From an uncultured Clostridia bacterium (lineage in GTDB: Bacteria; Bacillota; Clostridia; Christensenellales; UBA1242): a stretch of 64,000 bases of DNA. Positions within the stretch are counted from its first letter, which is position 1, and every line of letters starts with the position of its first letter. The stretch is taken from assembly GCA_934747765.1 (NCBI GenBank), contig CAKVGZ010000003.1, positions 62,001 to 126,000 of the forward strand, given 5' to 3'. The position numbers and the translations under genes were made by a program. The notes under the pieces are model-generated. The model did no database searches and had not been told where the DNA came from. It saw nothing but the letters and a program-made list of their open reading frames with translations. This document shows positions 26,008 to 33,589 of the stretch, piece after piece.

Positions 26008-26790
26008 TTACTCTCTTTCTTGTTCTGGTTCTGGCTTTTGTTTTGGCGGATTAGGAAAGGCTCTCATTAAAGTTTCTGTTACTATTCCTTCATATGCCAC
26101 AATAGTTTCATGTTTGTATTTTTGAGGATGGACTAACATATAGTTGTATAAATATATATTTTTAATATCTTGAGTATGAAGTGGCAAAATATAATTAAGT
26201 TTTTGAATTGTGTCATTTATATAAAGAGTATGTGTTTGCGCTTCATCTAGCTCCTCGGCAGAAAAATTATTTCCATAAGATTTGATAAGTGAAGCAACTG
26301 CAGTTGTGGAAGTTTTTCGTGCAAAATTTCCTATGGGATTATGAAGACTAAGATAATACATAAGTTCTTCCTGATACTGTTCAGACATTATGTATCCAGC
26401 AAGATAACGTTTAAATTCTGTGCTCAATTTAGTCCAGAAAATTGGATGAAATTTATTTTCAATTAGACAACGTTGACATGCCATTTCCACGTTAAGGAGC
26501 ATCAAATTATCCAGCCCACTTCCTGATGTTATAGAGTCTAAACTTAAGATTGCTTTAGGACCCCTTGGCTGTGAAAATACCGTTCCGTTAGAAGGGGTAG
26601 ACAAACGATTGAAAAGGTTATTAAAAAATTTAGATGATAGACCAATTCCAGCTTTTTTCGCAATCTTGTCAGCTTTTAAAATAACAAGATTTATACGTTG
26701 TTCAAGATTAAGATTTTGCCAAACATCTTTGGTAAAACCCAATTCGCAGTTCTCAGGTTTTGTATATTTTATATATTCTAAATGTTCCAT
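26008..26790 (-). CDS. Catalytically dead paralogue of the adjacent HExxH metalloprotease-like protein
   Basis: A 260-residue protein aligning along most of its length with the product of the next gene (26898-27854): both have MENCELGF/PENCELGF, (V/I)WQ(S/N)L, ILSLD, NP-I and HP(E/Q)(Q/K)Y. The zinc site is lost: the neighbour's HEMKH is VEMAC here (residues 101-105) and its NPIEQSAR is NPIGNFAR (151-158), so both His and the candidate third ligand are replaced. It ends in a Pro/Glu-rich tail. The ATG is leaderless behind a consensus promoter. It is probably a pseudoenzyme rather than a pseudogene, as the frame is clean. Confidence 0.75.
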   Translation of the reverse strand: MEHLEYIKYTKPENCELGFTKDVWQNLNLEQRINLVILKADKIAKKAGIGLSSKFFNNLFNRLSTPSNGTVFSQPRGPKAILSLDSITSGSGLDNLMLLNVEMACQRCLIENKFHPIFWTKLSTEFKRYLAGYIMSEQYQEELMYYLSLHNPIGNFARKTSTTAVASLIKSYGNNFSAEELDEAQTHTLYINDTIQKLNYILPLHTQDIKNIYLYNYMLVHPQKYKHETIVAYEGIVTETLMRAFPNPPKQKPEPEQERE

Positions 26791-26796
26791 GGTTAC

Positions 26797-26825
26797 ATTA
26801 TATATGCTTTTCGGAGAAATGTCAA
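26797..26825 (-). promoter_or_regulatory. Consensus promoter, leaderless start (pseudoprotease gene)
   Basis: Minus strand TTGACA, 17-nt spacer, TATAAT, then six bases and the ATG at 26790. It is nearly identical, including the CATA before the -10 and the AACC before the ATG, to the promoter at 27861. Confidence 0.9.
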
Positions 26826-26897
26826 TACCTTTTAAAAAATCTTCATCAACTCACATTTGACAATAAATCGTATGCTAGTCCACCATGTTAGTTTTTT

Positions 26898-27854
26898 TTA
26901 ATTCATGTAACAATCATAATCGTTTTGTTGACTCAATGTGAAGAATTTTTTCAAACTTTCTGTGACTTTGTTTTCGCAACGGTTAATTTCTGTGAATCGG
27001 TACTGTTCTGGATGAATCAACATTTCGTTAAATATGTATATATCCTCAATTTGTTTGTTGTTAAGACTCAAGTGACCTACAACTTTATTTTCAAGATTCT
27101 TATTGTATGCAATTGACTGTTGAGCCATAAACAATTCGTCATTAGAAAAATAATTTCCATAAAAATTGAGAAAATTCTTGGCATTATCATCGGAATAATC
27201 TCTGGCACTTTGTTCGATAGGATTAAGATAATAAATGTCAAACATGATTTGTTTCTTCAGGTTTTCATCTTTAATGTGACTATCAAGATATGATTTAAAG
27301 TTTGAATCTAAATTATTCCAATAATATGAAGGAATATATTGATTATAAATTTTGTCAATAACATGTTTCATTTCGTGGCAAAGAGTCATAAAATTTTCCA
27401 CACCACTTCTTTTTTCAAGAGCATCCAAACTCAAAATCATTTTGCAATCTTCTCGTGTTGTGAATGCCGTTCCGCGAACATCTTCAGACAAACTTTTGTT
27501 GAGGTCAGTGAAGAATCCGACCGTTGAAAGTTTGTCTTCAACATCAACAAATCTTGCCAGCTTTTTGGCGGTCATTAAAAGAAGTTTTCCGCGTTGTTCA
27601 ATTTCAAGACTTTGCCAAATGTTTTCAACAAAACCCAATTCGCAGTTTTCCATCGTTAAAAAGTCCATTCTATGTTCGCTTTTTTGATAGTTTATTGGAT
27701 TAATAATCAAAGGTCTAACTTTTGTGAAAACAAAGAAGTTTGATATTTCATTAAGTTGAGTCATGTTCGCCATTCTCAACATTTTAGTGAAATCGTTTTT
27801 TATATATCCTCTTTCTGCATCAATGCAGTGATTTTGAAATACTTTAAGATACAT
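26898..27854 (-). CDS. HExxH metalloprotease-like protein, unknown family
   Basis: A 318-residue cytosolic protein with H160-E-M-K-H164 in a hydrophobic helix (NFMTLCHEMKHVIDKI) and, about 50 residues later, NPIEQSAR whose Glu214 is a likely third zinc ligand. That layout suggests a gluzincin-type peptidase; the family is not recognised and activity is unproven. The ATG at 27854 is chosen because a consensus promoter ends 6 nt upstream; the frame stays open further 5' but without a ribosome site. There is no signal peptide. It lies upstream of its degenerate paralogue and divergent to mtaB. Confidence 0.72.
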   Translation of the reverse strand: MYLKVFQNHCIDAERGYIKNDFTKMLRMANMTQLNEISNFFVFTKVRPLIINPINYQKSEHRMDFLTMENCELGFVENIWQSLEIEQRGKLLLMTAKKLARFVDVEDKLSTVGFFTDLNKSLSEDVRGTAFTTREDCKMILSLDALEKRSGVENFMTLCHEMKHVIDKIYNQYIPSYYWNNLDSNFKSYLDSHIKDENLKKQIMFDIYYLNPIEQSARDYSDDNAKNFLNFYGNYFSNDELFMAQQSIAYNKNLENKVVGHLSLNNKQIEDIYIFNEMLIHPEQYRFTEINRCENKVTESLKKFFTLSQQNDYDCYMN

Positions 27855-27860
27855 GGTTAA

Positions 27861-27889
27861 ATTATATATGTTTTTTTGGAAAATGTCAA
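27861..27889 (-). promoter_or_regulatory. Consensus promoter, leaderless start (metalloprotease-like gene)
   Basis: Minus strand TTGACA, 17-nt spacer, TATAAT, six bases, ATG at 27854. Its -35 lies 14 bp from the -35 of the divergent mtaB promoter. Confidence 0.9.
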
Positions 27890-27903
27890 CATTGTTTAAA
27901 GAT

Positions 27904-27932
27904 TTGACATTTTTAGACAAAAAGTTTAAACT
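27904..27932 (+). promoter_or_regulatory. mtaB promoter, leaderless start
   Basis: TTGACA, 17-nt spacer, TAAACT, six bases, ATG at 27939; no Shine-Dalgarno. Confidence 0.85.
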
Positions 27933-27938
27933 GTTTTC

Positions 27939-29204
27939 ATGAAAATTGTAATTCACACTCTTGGTTGCAAAGTTAATCAATATGAAAGCGACTCAATTGC
28001 GCTTGGGCTGATGAACAAAGGTCACCAAGTTTCGTCAAACCTTGAAAAAGCTGATGCATATATAATTAACACTTGCGCAGTAACAAATGAAGCAGAAAAG
28101 AAATCGCGACAAGTTTTGGCTAAGGTTCACAGGTTGAATCCAAATGCCAAAATTTATGTTTGTGGGTGTGCCAGTCAAAAAGATGCATCAAAGTTTTTGA
28201 AAAATAAAAATGTTATTTTTGTGAGCGGAGTTGCGAACAAACTGAAGCTTATTGACCAAATTGACAAAAAACGCAGGCAACAAAAAGTTGAAGTTGACCG
28301 TCTTCCAAAAGATTACAATGAAACATACATTTCAAAACCTTCAAAAACAAGGGCATACATAAAAATTCAAGATGGATGCAACAATTTTTGTTCCTATTGC
28401 ATTATTCCTTATTTAAGAGGAAGAAGCAGGTCGAGAAATGTTGTTGAAATTTTGAATGAAATTGAAATTCTTCAAGAATCGGCAAAAGAAATTGTTCTAA
28501 CGGGAATCGACATTTCGGACTATAAGATTGACGGCAAGCCAGCACTTGGCAAGTTGCTCAAAATGCTTGGTGATTACAACATAAGAATTCGTCTTGGGTC
28601 GCTTGAACAGGGAGTTATAACTGACGAGTTTTTGCAAGTTGCAAGTGAAATGAAAAACCTTTGCCCGCATTTCCATCTATCACTTCAAAGTGGGAGCGAC
28701 AGTATTTTGAAAATGATGAACAGGCACTACACAACTGAACAATTCTATCAAACTGTTGTTGCTCTTAGAAAAATATTTGTTAATCCTTCCATAACAACAG
28801 ATATTATTGTTGGATTTCCAGGAGAAACAGACGAAGACTTTAAACAAACAATTGATTTTGTTAAAAAAGTTAAATTTTCGTCCATTCACGTTTTCCCATA
28901 TTCAAAACGTGAAGGAACAGTTGCTTCGCGATTTAAAGATTTGGATGGAGAAACAAAAAATAAACGAGTTTTGATTTTGGAAAAAATTAAAGAAAAACTT
29001 CAAAAAGATTATCTAAAACTTTCAAGAAAAACTCCACATTCTGTTTTGATTGAACAAAAAGAAGGGAATTATTTTGTTGGGCACAGCGAAAATTATATAA
29101 AATGTTACATCAAAGCAAAGGATTTGGAGCTGAACTCTTTTGTTAATGTAAAAATTAAAAAACCATATATCGATGGCGCAATTGCCAAAATTTGTAAGAG
29201 GTAG
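27939..29204 (+). CDS. mtaB: tRNA t6A37 methylthiotransferase MtaB
   Basis: A 421-residue radical-SAM methylthiotransferase. The N-terminal domain has TLGCKVNQYES, NTCAVT and CGCASQ, supplying three Cys for the auxiliary cluster; the radical-SAM motif is CNNFCSYC within IQDGCNNFCSYCIIPYLRGRSRSR; GFPGETDEDF and a C-terminal TRAM-like region follow. The GCKVNQYES sequence is characteristic of MtaB rather than MiaB. It makes ms2t6A37 in ANN-decoding tRNAs. The start has no ribosome site but a promoter 6 nt upstream. The HIT gene follows 6 nt later. Confidence 0.93.
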   Translation: MKIVIHTLGCKVNQYESDSIALGLMNKGHQVSSNLEKADAYIINTCAVTNEAEKKSRQVLAKVHRLNPNAKIYVCGCASQKDASKFLKNKNVIFVSGVANKLKLIDQIDKKRRQQKVEVDRLPKDYNETYISKPSKTRAYIKIQDGCNNFCSYCIIPYLRGRSRSRNVVEILNEIEILQESAKEIVLTGIDISDYKIDGKPALGKLLKMLGDYNIRIRLGSLEQGVITDEFLQVASEMKNLCPHFHLSLQSGSDSILKMMNRHYTTEQFYQTVVALRKIFVNPSITTDIIVGFPGETDEDFKQTIDFVKKVKFSSIHVFPYSKREGTVASRFKDLDGETKNKRVLILEKIKEKLQKDYLKLSRKTPHSVLIEQKEGNYFVGHSENYIKCYIKAKDLELNSFVNVKIKKPYIDGAIAKICKR

Positions 29205-29210
29205 GAAACT

Positions 29211-29543
29211 ATGTGTGTATTTTGTAGTATAATTGAAGGAGAAATTCCTTCAGAAAAAGTGTATGAAGATGAAAGTTGCATAATAATTAAGGACATTGAG
29301 CCAATTGCTCCAATTCATCTTTTGATGATTCCAAAAAAACATTATGCAAGACTTGAAGAAGCAACTGTCAGCCAAGCAATGGAACTTTCGTTCATGCTGA
29401 ACAAATTAGGTCAAATAAAAGACGAGCTTGGTCTTCAAAATGGCTATAGAATTGTTATTAATCAAGGCAAAGATGGCGGTCAAACAGTTGAACATTTGCA
29501 CATCCATATTTTGGGTGGCAGACCACTCACATGGCAGGCATAA
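29211..29543 (+). CDS. HIT-family nucleotide hydrolase
   Basis: A 110-residue histidine-triad protein: VEHLHIHILGGRPL gives the HxHxH triad near residue 98, with PIAPIHLLMIPKKHYA in the first half. The N-terminal MCVFCSII contributes a CxxC zinc pair common in HINT proteins. It likely hydrolyses AMP-lysine or adenosine phosphoramidates. GGTAGGA precedes the ATG; co-transcribed with mtaB. Confidence 0.92.
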   Translation: MCVFCSIIEGEIPSEKVYEDESCIIIKDIEPIAPIHLLMIPKKHYARLEEATVSQAMELSFMLNKLGQIKDELGLQNGYRIVINQGKDGGQTVEHLHIHILGGRPLTWQA

Positions 29544-29552
29544 AATTGAGTG

Positions 29553-29581
29553 TTGACTTTTGGGGGTAAAAATAGTAGAAT
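29553..29581 (+). promoter_or_regulatory. Promoter for the HExxH gene at 29606
   Basis: TTGACT, 17-nt spacer, TAGAAT; the ATG lies 25 nt downstream behind AAGGGAG. Confidence 0.75.
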
Positions 29582-29605
29582 TAATGATAATTAAGGGAGT
29601 TTTAT

Positions 29606-30889
29606 ATGGCAAAAAAAAGATACTTGTATGCTCACAAAAAGTCATTAAAAAATTTACAAGAAGACGATTTTAACTATTTTTATTCCCCAAAATATGCAAA
29701 AATTATTGCAGAAAGATATGGAATGAATAATAATGGCGTTGAAGATGCTTTTAAAATGTATTTTGATGCGTTAAAAGATTTTGGGCTTATAGAACATATA
29801 AACAAGCACATGTTCAGAAGGAACGTGGAAAGTGTGTTTTTTCAAAAATATCGCACTTTTGGAGAGAATATGGCATGTGTTGGGGCTGCAACATCATTTG
29901 AAAATGAAATTTCAATTAGGAATTCTTTCAGAAAGGGTAATTTTTCAGATTTATTTCATGAATTTAATCATCTAATTTTGATGCAAGAAGAAAAACTTGC
30001 ACATAACAAATTTGCTTTTTCAACAGGTTTTAATGAAGAAATAGTTCAAGAAATTAGAAATGATGATAGTAAAAAAATAACGCAAGATGAAGATAGGATA
30101 ATTTATCAAGAAATTAACAGATTTATGGGATTTAATGAAGGCGTGACAGAATTGCTTGCAAATATGTTAGTTTCAAAAATTCAAAAAAAACCAGTTGTTT
30201 CAAAAGCCTATTTTGACGGTGTTGGTAATGTAAAAATGTTATATAACATAGTTGGACCAGCGCTGTTCAAGGCCTATGTTCAAGGAAATTTTGATGTCCT
30301 CGAAAGGTCCGGGGGGGGGATTACAAGCGACCAGTTCAAGGCGCTTGCGGATTTGTTTGACCCGGAAGAAGAATTCGAAAATCCAGAAGATTATTTTGAC
30401 AATGATTTTGAAATCAAGCTTGAATTAATACAAATGTTGCAAACAAAGATAAAAAATGATGCAAAAAATGTTCATTTTGAAAGTTATGAAGAACTTGAAA
30501 AAGCAATTGGCAAGGCATACACAATTTTTGCAGGTTCAGCAAGATTTTCAGACAAAAGAAACTCGGTTGAAACACTAAGAAACAAGCCAGATTTCTTAGA
30601 CGAGTTAACGGAGAGTTTTGTTAATACGGTTGTGGAAATTTCAGAAGACAAAGGAATAGAAGTTGAATTGGATGACGAAAGAATTGATTCATATTTCGAA
30701 ACTTTCAAATTTTATAACGAAAACGAATATTTCTTGGTGTATGCAAACGAACCATATTTAGATTTGGAAAAATTTAAAAATGAACAATGCATATATGCAA
30801 CAAACTCTGGAAAAGCAGACTACATAAGAAAGAAAGGAAAAATTGATTACGGAATAGACTACAACATTTTAGAGCAAGCAAATTTTTAG
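29606..30889 (+). CDS. HExxH metallopeptidase-like protein with a G9 tract
   Basis: A 427-residue protein of unrecognised family. The zinc motif is H118-E-F-N-H122 in a hydrophobic helix (LFHEFNHLILM), followed about 55 residues later by FNEGVTELLANML, whose Glu178 or Glu182 could be the third ligand. There is no signal peptide or membrane segment, so it should act in the cytosol. At 30311-30319 nine consecutive G encode Gly-Gly-Gly near residue 236, an unusual run for this AT-rich DNA. AAGGGAG precedes the ATG. The next gene follows 9 nt later and is probably its partner. Confidence 0.75.
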   Translation: MAKKRYLYAHKKSLKNLQEDDFNYFYSPKYAKIIAERYGMNNNGVEDAFKMYFDALKDFGLIEHINKHMFRRNVESVFFQKYRTFGENMACVGAATSFENEISIRNSFRKGNFSDLFHEFNHLILMQEEKLAHNKFAFSTGFNEEIVQEIRNDDSKKITQDEDRIIYQEINRFMGFNEGVTELLANMLVSKIQKKPVVSKAYFDGVGNVKMLYNIVGPALFKAYVQGNFDVLERSGGGITSDQFKALADLFDPEEEFENPEDYFDNDFEIKLELIQMLQTKIKNDAKNVHFESYEELEKAIGKAYTIFAGSARFSDKRNSVETLRNKPDFLDELTESFVNTVVEISEDKGIEVELDDERIDSYFETFKFYNENEYFLVYANEPYLDLEKFKNEQCIYATNSGKADYIRKKGKIDYGIDYNILEQANF

Positions 30890-30898
30890 GAGGTAAAT

Positions 30899-31549
30899 AT
30901 GACTGTGATACCATACGACCCAAAAGATTGGTGGAGAATGAACATAAAATCAACTCCACATGCACCTGGTGGGGTGGTCCCATACAACGAAGAAGAATGG
31001 TATAACTCAAAGTTGAGAGTTCTTTACAAAAACGTTTTGAAAAGAATTGGCATCGATGAAAACAAATATTATGCGCCCTACACAATTGCCGAAAGATTGG
31101 GAATTATGTGTGTTGAGGGCGAATGTGAAGAAGGAACAATTGGCTTCTACACTGTTCATTGTGACGAAGAAACGTCGGAATTGGAAAAGGTTGCAATTTT
31201 TCCAAAAGAAGTTTTTCATGACATGAAAGAATTTAACAAAAGTTTGTCTTTCATGCTTGCGGTTGATTTTATTAACTTGGTTGAATTGAAGAACGATTTT
31301 GAAACTCAAAAAGCAGTTGAAAAGCTTTTCAAAAAGGCAAAAGAAGTTGCCAAAAAGATCGATCCAAACTTTGTTCTTTCTGATGAAAAGAAAAAAGAGC
31401 TTGAAAGCATATATATTTCTCAGCAAAGTGAAATGAGCGTCAATGTTCCTGTTGACTATGAAACTTTGCTTAACGAATATTCAAGTGTTTCAGCTTTGAT
31501 TGATATAATCAACAAATATGGGCAAAAAGACGAACAAAAAATATTTTAA
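30899..31549 (+). CDS. Unknown protein linked to the HExxH gene
   Basis: A 216-residue cytosolic protein with a Trp/Tyr/Pro-rich N-terminus (DPKDWWRMN, PYNEEEWYN) and an alpha-helical, charged remainder. I recognise no family and no catalytic motif; the helix around FNKSLSFMLAVDF lacks a zinc motif. It has an excellent GGAGG site and lies 9 nt after the HExxH gene, so they are co-expressed. A terminator follows. Confidence 0.65.
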   Translation: MTVIPYDPKDWWRMNIKSTPHAPGGVVPYNEEEWYNSKLRVLYKNVLKRIGIDENKYYAPYTIAERLGIMCVEGECEEGTIGFYTVHCDEETSELEKVAIFPKEVFHDMKEFNKSLSFMLAVDFINLVELKNDFETQKAVEKLFKKAKEVAKKIDPNFVLSDEKKKELESIYISQQSEMSVNVPVDYETLLNEYSSVSALIDIINKYGQKDEQKIF

Positions 31550-31573
31550 AGACTGAATTTTCAGTCTTTTTTT
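31548..31573 (+). terminator. Terminator after the 30899 gene
   Basis: AAAGACTGAA / TTCAGTCTTT inverted repeat with seven T. Confidence 0.9.
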
Positions 31574-31603
31574 GTCAAAACACGTTTTTATGCTTTAAAA
31601 ATG

Positions 31604-31631
31604 TTGATTTTTTCAAAAATTGTGTTATAAT
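31604..31631 (+). promoter_or_regulatory. Promoter of the rimP-nusA-infB operon
   Basis: TTGATT, 16-nt spacer, TATAAT. Confidence 0.75.
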
Positions 31632-31652
31632 CATCATGCTAGAACATTTTGG

Positions 31653-31678
31653 GAAGGTGAGCCGAGAGGCTCACTTTC
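31653..31678 (+). promoter_or_regulatory. GNRA-capped leader hairpin upstream of rimP
   Basis: An 11-bp stem (GAAGGTGAGCC / GGCTCACTTTC, one G-U pair) closed by a GAGA tetraloop lies about 15 nt into the predicted transcript and 37 nt before the rimP start. The T residues pair inside the stem, so it is not an ordinary terminator. It may stabilise the mRNA or bind a protein such as NusA; this is inference. Confidence 0.65.
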
Positions 31679-31714
31679 TTAAAAATTGGAGCAAATTTAA
31701 AAGGAGAATTCAAA

Positions 31715-32164
31715 TTGGCTAAAGTTCTTGACATTGTTGAAGAAAAAATCAATCCCATAATCGAAAAACTTGGATATGAAGTTGTTGAAGTTGAATATGG
31801 GAAAAAGGTTGATGGAATGAATATGACATTCTACATCGACAAAAAGGGAGGAATCACTCTTGACGATTGCGAGATTGTTCACAAAGCAATTGACGCACCG
31901 CTTGATGAAATAAATCCAACGGGTGATGAGAAATATATTTTGAATGTTAGTTCTTGCGGGCTTGACAGACCTCTGAAATCCGACAAAGATTTGGCAAGAA
32001 ACATTGGCAACGAAGTTGACCTGAAACTCTACAAAGCAATTAACAAACAAAAAGAGTTCACTGGCAAACTTGAAGCGTTTGACGAAAACACGGTCACAAT
32101 TTCGGGATTTGAACCTTTTGAAAAAAAAGCGATTGCTAACATCGTTTTACACTTGGAATTTTAG
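31715..32164 (+). CDS. rimP: Ribosome maturation factor RimP
   Basis: A 149-residue RimP with an N-terminal alpha/beta domain (IIEKLGYEVVEVEYGKK, FYIDKKGGITLDDCEIV) and an SH3-like C-terminal domain; VSSCGLDRPLKSDKD is the family signature. It assists 30S assembly. The start is a TTG at 31715 behind AAGGAG. First gene of the rimP-nusA-ylxR-infB-rbfA operon. Confidence 0.95.
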   Translation: MAKVLDIVEEKINPIIEKLGYEVVEVEYGKKVDGMNMTFYIDKKGGITLDDCEIVHKAIDAPLDEINPTGDEKYILNVSSCGLDRPLKSDKDLARNIGNEVDLKLYKAINKQKEFTGKLEAFDENTVTISGFEPFEKKAIANIVLHLEF

Positions 32165-32183
32165 AAAATAAGGAGAAAATAAA

Positions 32184-33335
32184 ATGATTAACAAAGATTT
32201 CTTTTTGGCACTTGAAGAATTAGAAATGCAAAAAAAGATTAACAAAGAACAATTTATCGAAACACTTGAAAGTGCGCTCACATCGGCATACAAGAAAATG
32301 TATGGTGAAGCAAAAAATGCACTTGTAAAATTGATTCCAGAAAAAAACACCATCAAAATTTACAGTTACAAAACTGTTGTTGAAGAACCAGAAGATTTGG
32401 ACAAAGAAATTTCTTTGCAAGATGCAAGAGCAATCAAAAAATCGTATCAAATTGGCGACAGCATTGTTGAAGAAGAATCTACAAAAGATTTTGGACGAAT
32501 TGCTGCTCAAACTGCAAAGCAAGTTGTTATGCAAAAACTTAAAGACATGGAACGTCAAATTGCATTAAGCGAACTTAGCGAAAAAGAAGACGAACTTTTG
32601 ACAACTGTTGTTAAGAGAATTGAAAACGGAGTTGTTTACGTTCAAATTGCGGGTTCACACAGCGAAGGTGTTATGCTTGAATCTGACCAAATTCCTGGCG
32701 AAAAATTCCATGAAGGTGACAGAATAAAAGTTTATGTCAAAAAAATAAAAGATTCATTCCGTGGACCTCAAATTCAAGTTTCAAGAAGCAACATTGGATT
32801 TGTTAGAAAACTGTTTGAGTTGGAAGTTCCTGAAATTGAAAATGGAGATGTCGTTATCAAAAACATTGCACGTGACCCAGGAAACAGAACAAAAGTTGCA
32901 GTCTATTCAGACAAACCAAACGTTGATGCTCTTGGAGCATGTGTTGGAAACAGGGGAATTAGAATTAACACCATTGTTTCTGAACTTAACGGCGAAAAAA
33001 TTGACTTGGTGCTTTATTCCGATGACCCACTTGAATATATCGCAAGAGCACTTAGCCCTGCGCAAATTTTGAGTGTTGAAACAAACGACAGTTTAAAAGC
33101 ATCAAGAGTTATTGTTCCGAACGACAAACTTTCGCTTGCTATTGGAAAGAGCGGTCAAAACGTTCGTCTTGCAGCGCGACTCACAGGTTGGAAAATTGAT
33201 GTTAAACCTGAAAGTGAAATTACAAAACAAGAACAACAAGCAGATGTTGAATATGAACTCACAGACATTTCTGACGACAACTCTAATTTTGATTTTGAAG
33301 GCTTTGATGATTTGGAAGAAATTGATGCTGAATAG
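32184..33335 (+). CDS. nusA: Transcription termination/antitermination factor NusA
   Basis: A 383-residue NusA: N-terminal RNA polymerase-binding domain, S1 domain (about 130-200), then KH1 and KH2 with DALGACVGNRGIRI and LAIGKSGQNVRLAARLTGWKI. It lacks the C-terminal acidic repeats of proteobacterial NusA, as usual in Firmicutes, but ends in an acidic stretch. An AAGGAG site precedes the ATG. Confidence 0.97.
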   Translation: MINKDFFLALEELEMQKKINKEQFIETLESALTSAYKKMYGEAKNALVKLIPEKNTIKIYSYKTVVEEPEDLDKEISLQDARAIKKSYQIGDSIVEEESTKDFGRIAAQTAKQVVMQKLKDMERQIALSELSEKEDELLTTVVKRIENGVVYVQIAGSHSEGVMLESDQIPGEKFHEGDRIKVYVKKIKDSFRGPQIQVSRSNIGFVRKLFELEVPEIENGDVVIKNIARDPGNRTKVAVYSDKPNVDALGACVGNRGIRINTIVSELNGEKIDLVLYSDDPLEYIARALSPAQILSVETNDSLKASRVIVPNDKLSLAIGKSGQNVRLAARLTGWKIDVKPESEITKQEQQADVEYELTDISDDNSNFDFEGFDDLEEIDAE

Positions 33336-33343
33336 GAGAAAAA

Positions 33344-33589
33344 ATGGAACATCTTAGAATGTGCACAGTTTGCAGAGAAATGAAGCCTAAAGAAAGCCTG
33401 ACTAGGATTGTTAAAACAAACAGCGGTGAAATTTTCATTGACCCAACAAAAAAGGCAGATGGGCGAGGCGCATATATTTGTGACAATTGTTGCACAGACA
33501 AATTAAAAAAAATAAAACCTCTAAACAAAGCATTCAAATGCGTTGTTCCAGATGAAATTTATGATAAACTTATAACCAAGGAGAATTAA
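33344..33589 (+). CDS. rnpM: YlxR-family RNA-binding protein (RnpM)
   Basis: An 81-residue YlxR fold: RMCTVCREMKPKESLTRIV, then KADGRGAYIC and CCTDKLKKI. YlxR/RnpM binds RNase P RNA in Firmicutes. Its stop overlaps the infB ATG (TAATG). The ylxQ (L7Ae-like) gene often found between ylxR and infB is missing here. Confidence 0.93.
   Translation: MEHLRMCTVCREMKPKESLTRIVKTNSGEIFIDPTKKADGRGAYICDNCCTDKLKKIKPLNKAFKCVVPDEIYDKLITKEN

Noticed and set aside
29606..31549. Toxin-antitoxin or ImmA-type phage repressor-cleavage module
   Set aside because: HExxH resembles ImmA/IrrE, but the protein is longer, no XRE repressor partner is adjacent, and the partner protein has no HTH.
31653..31678. Rho-independent terminator upstream of rimP
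   Set aside because: The T residues after the GC core pair with the 5' arm and are followed by A residues rather than a T run.
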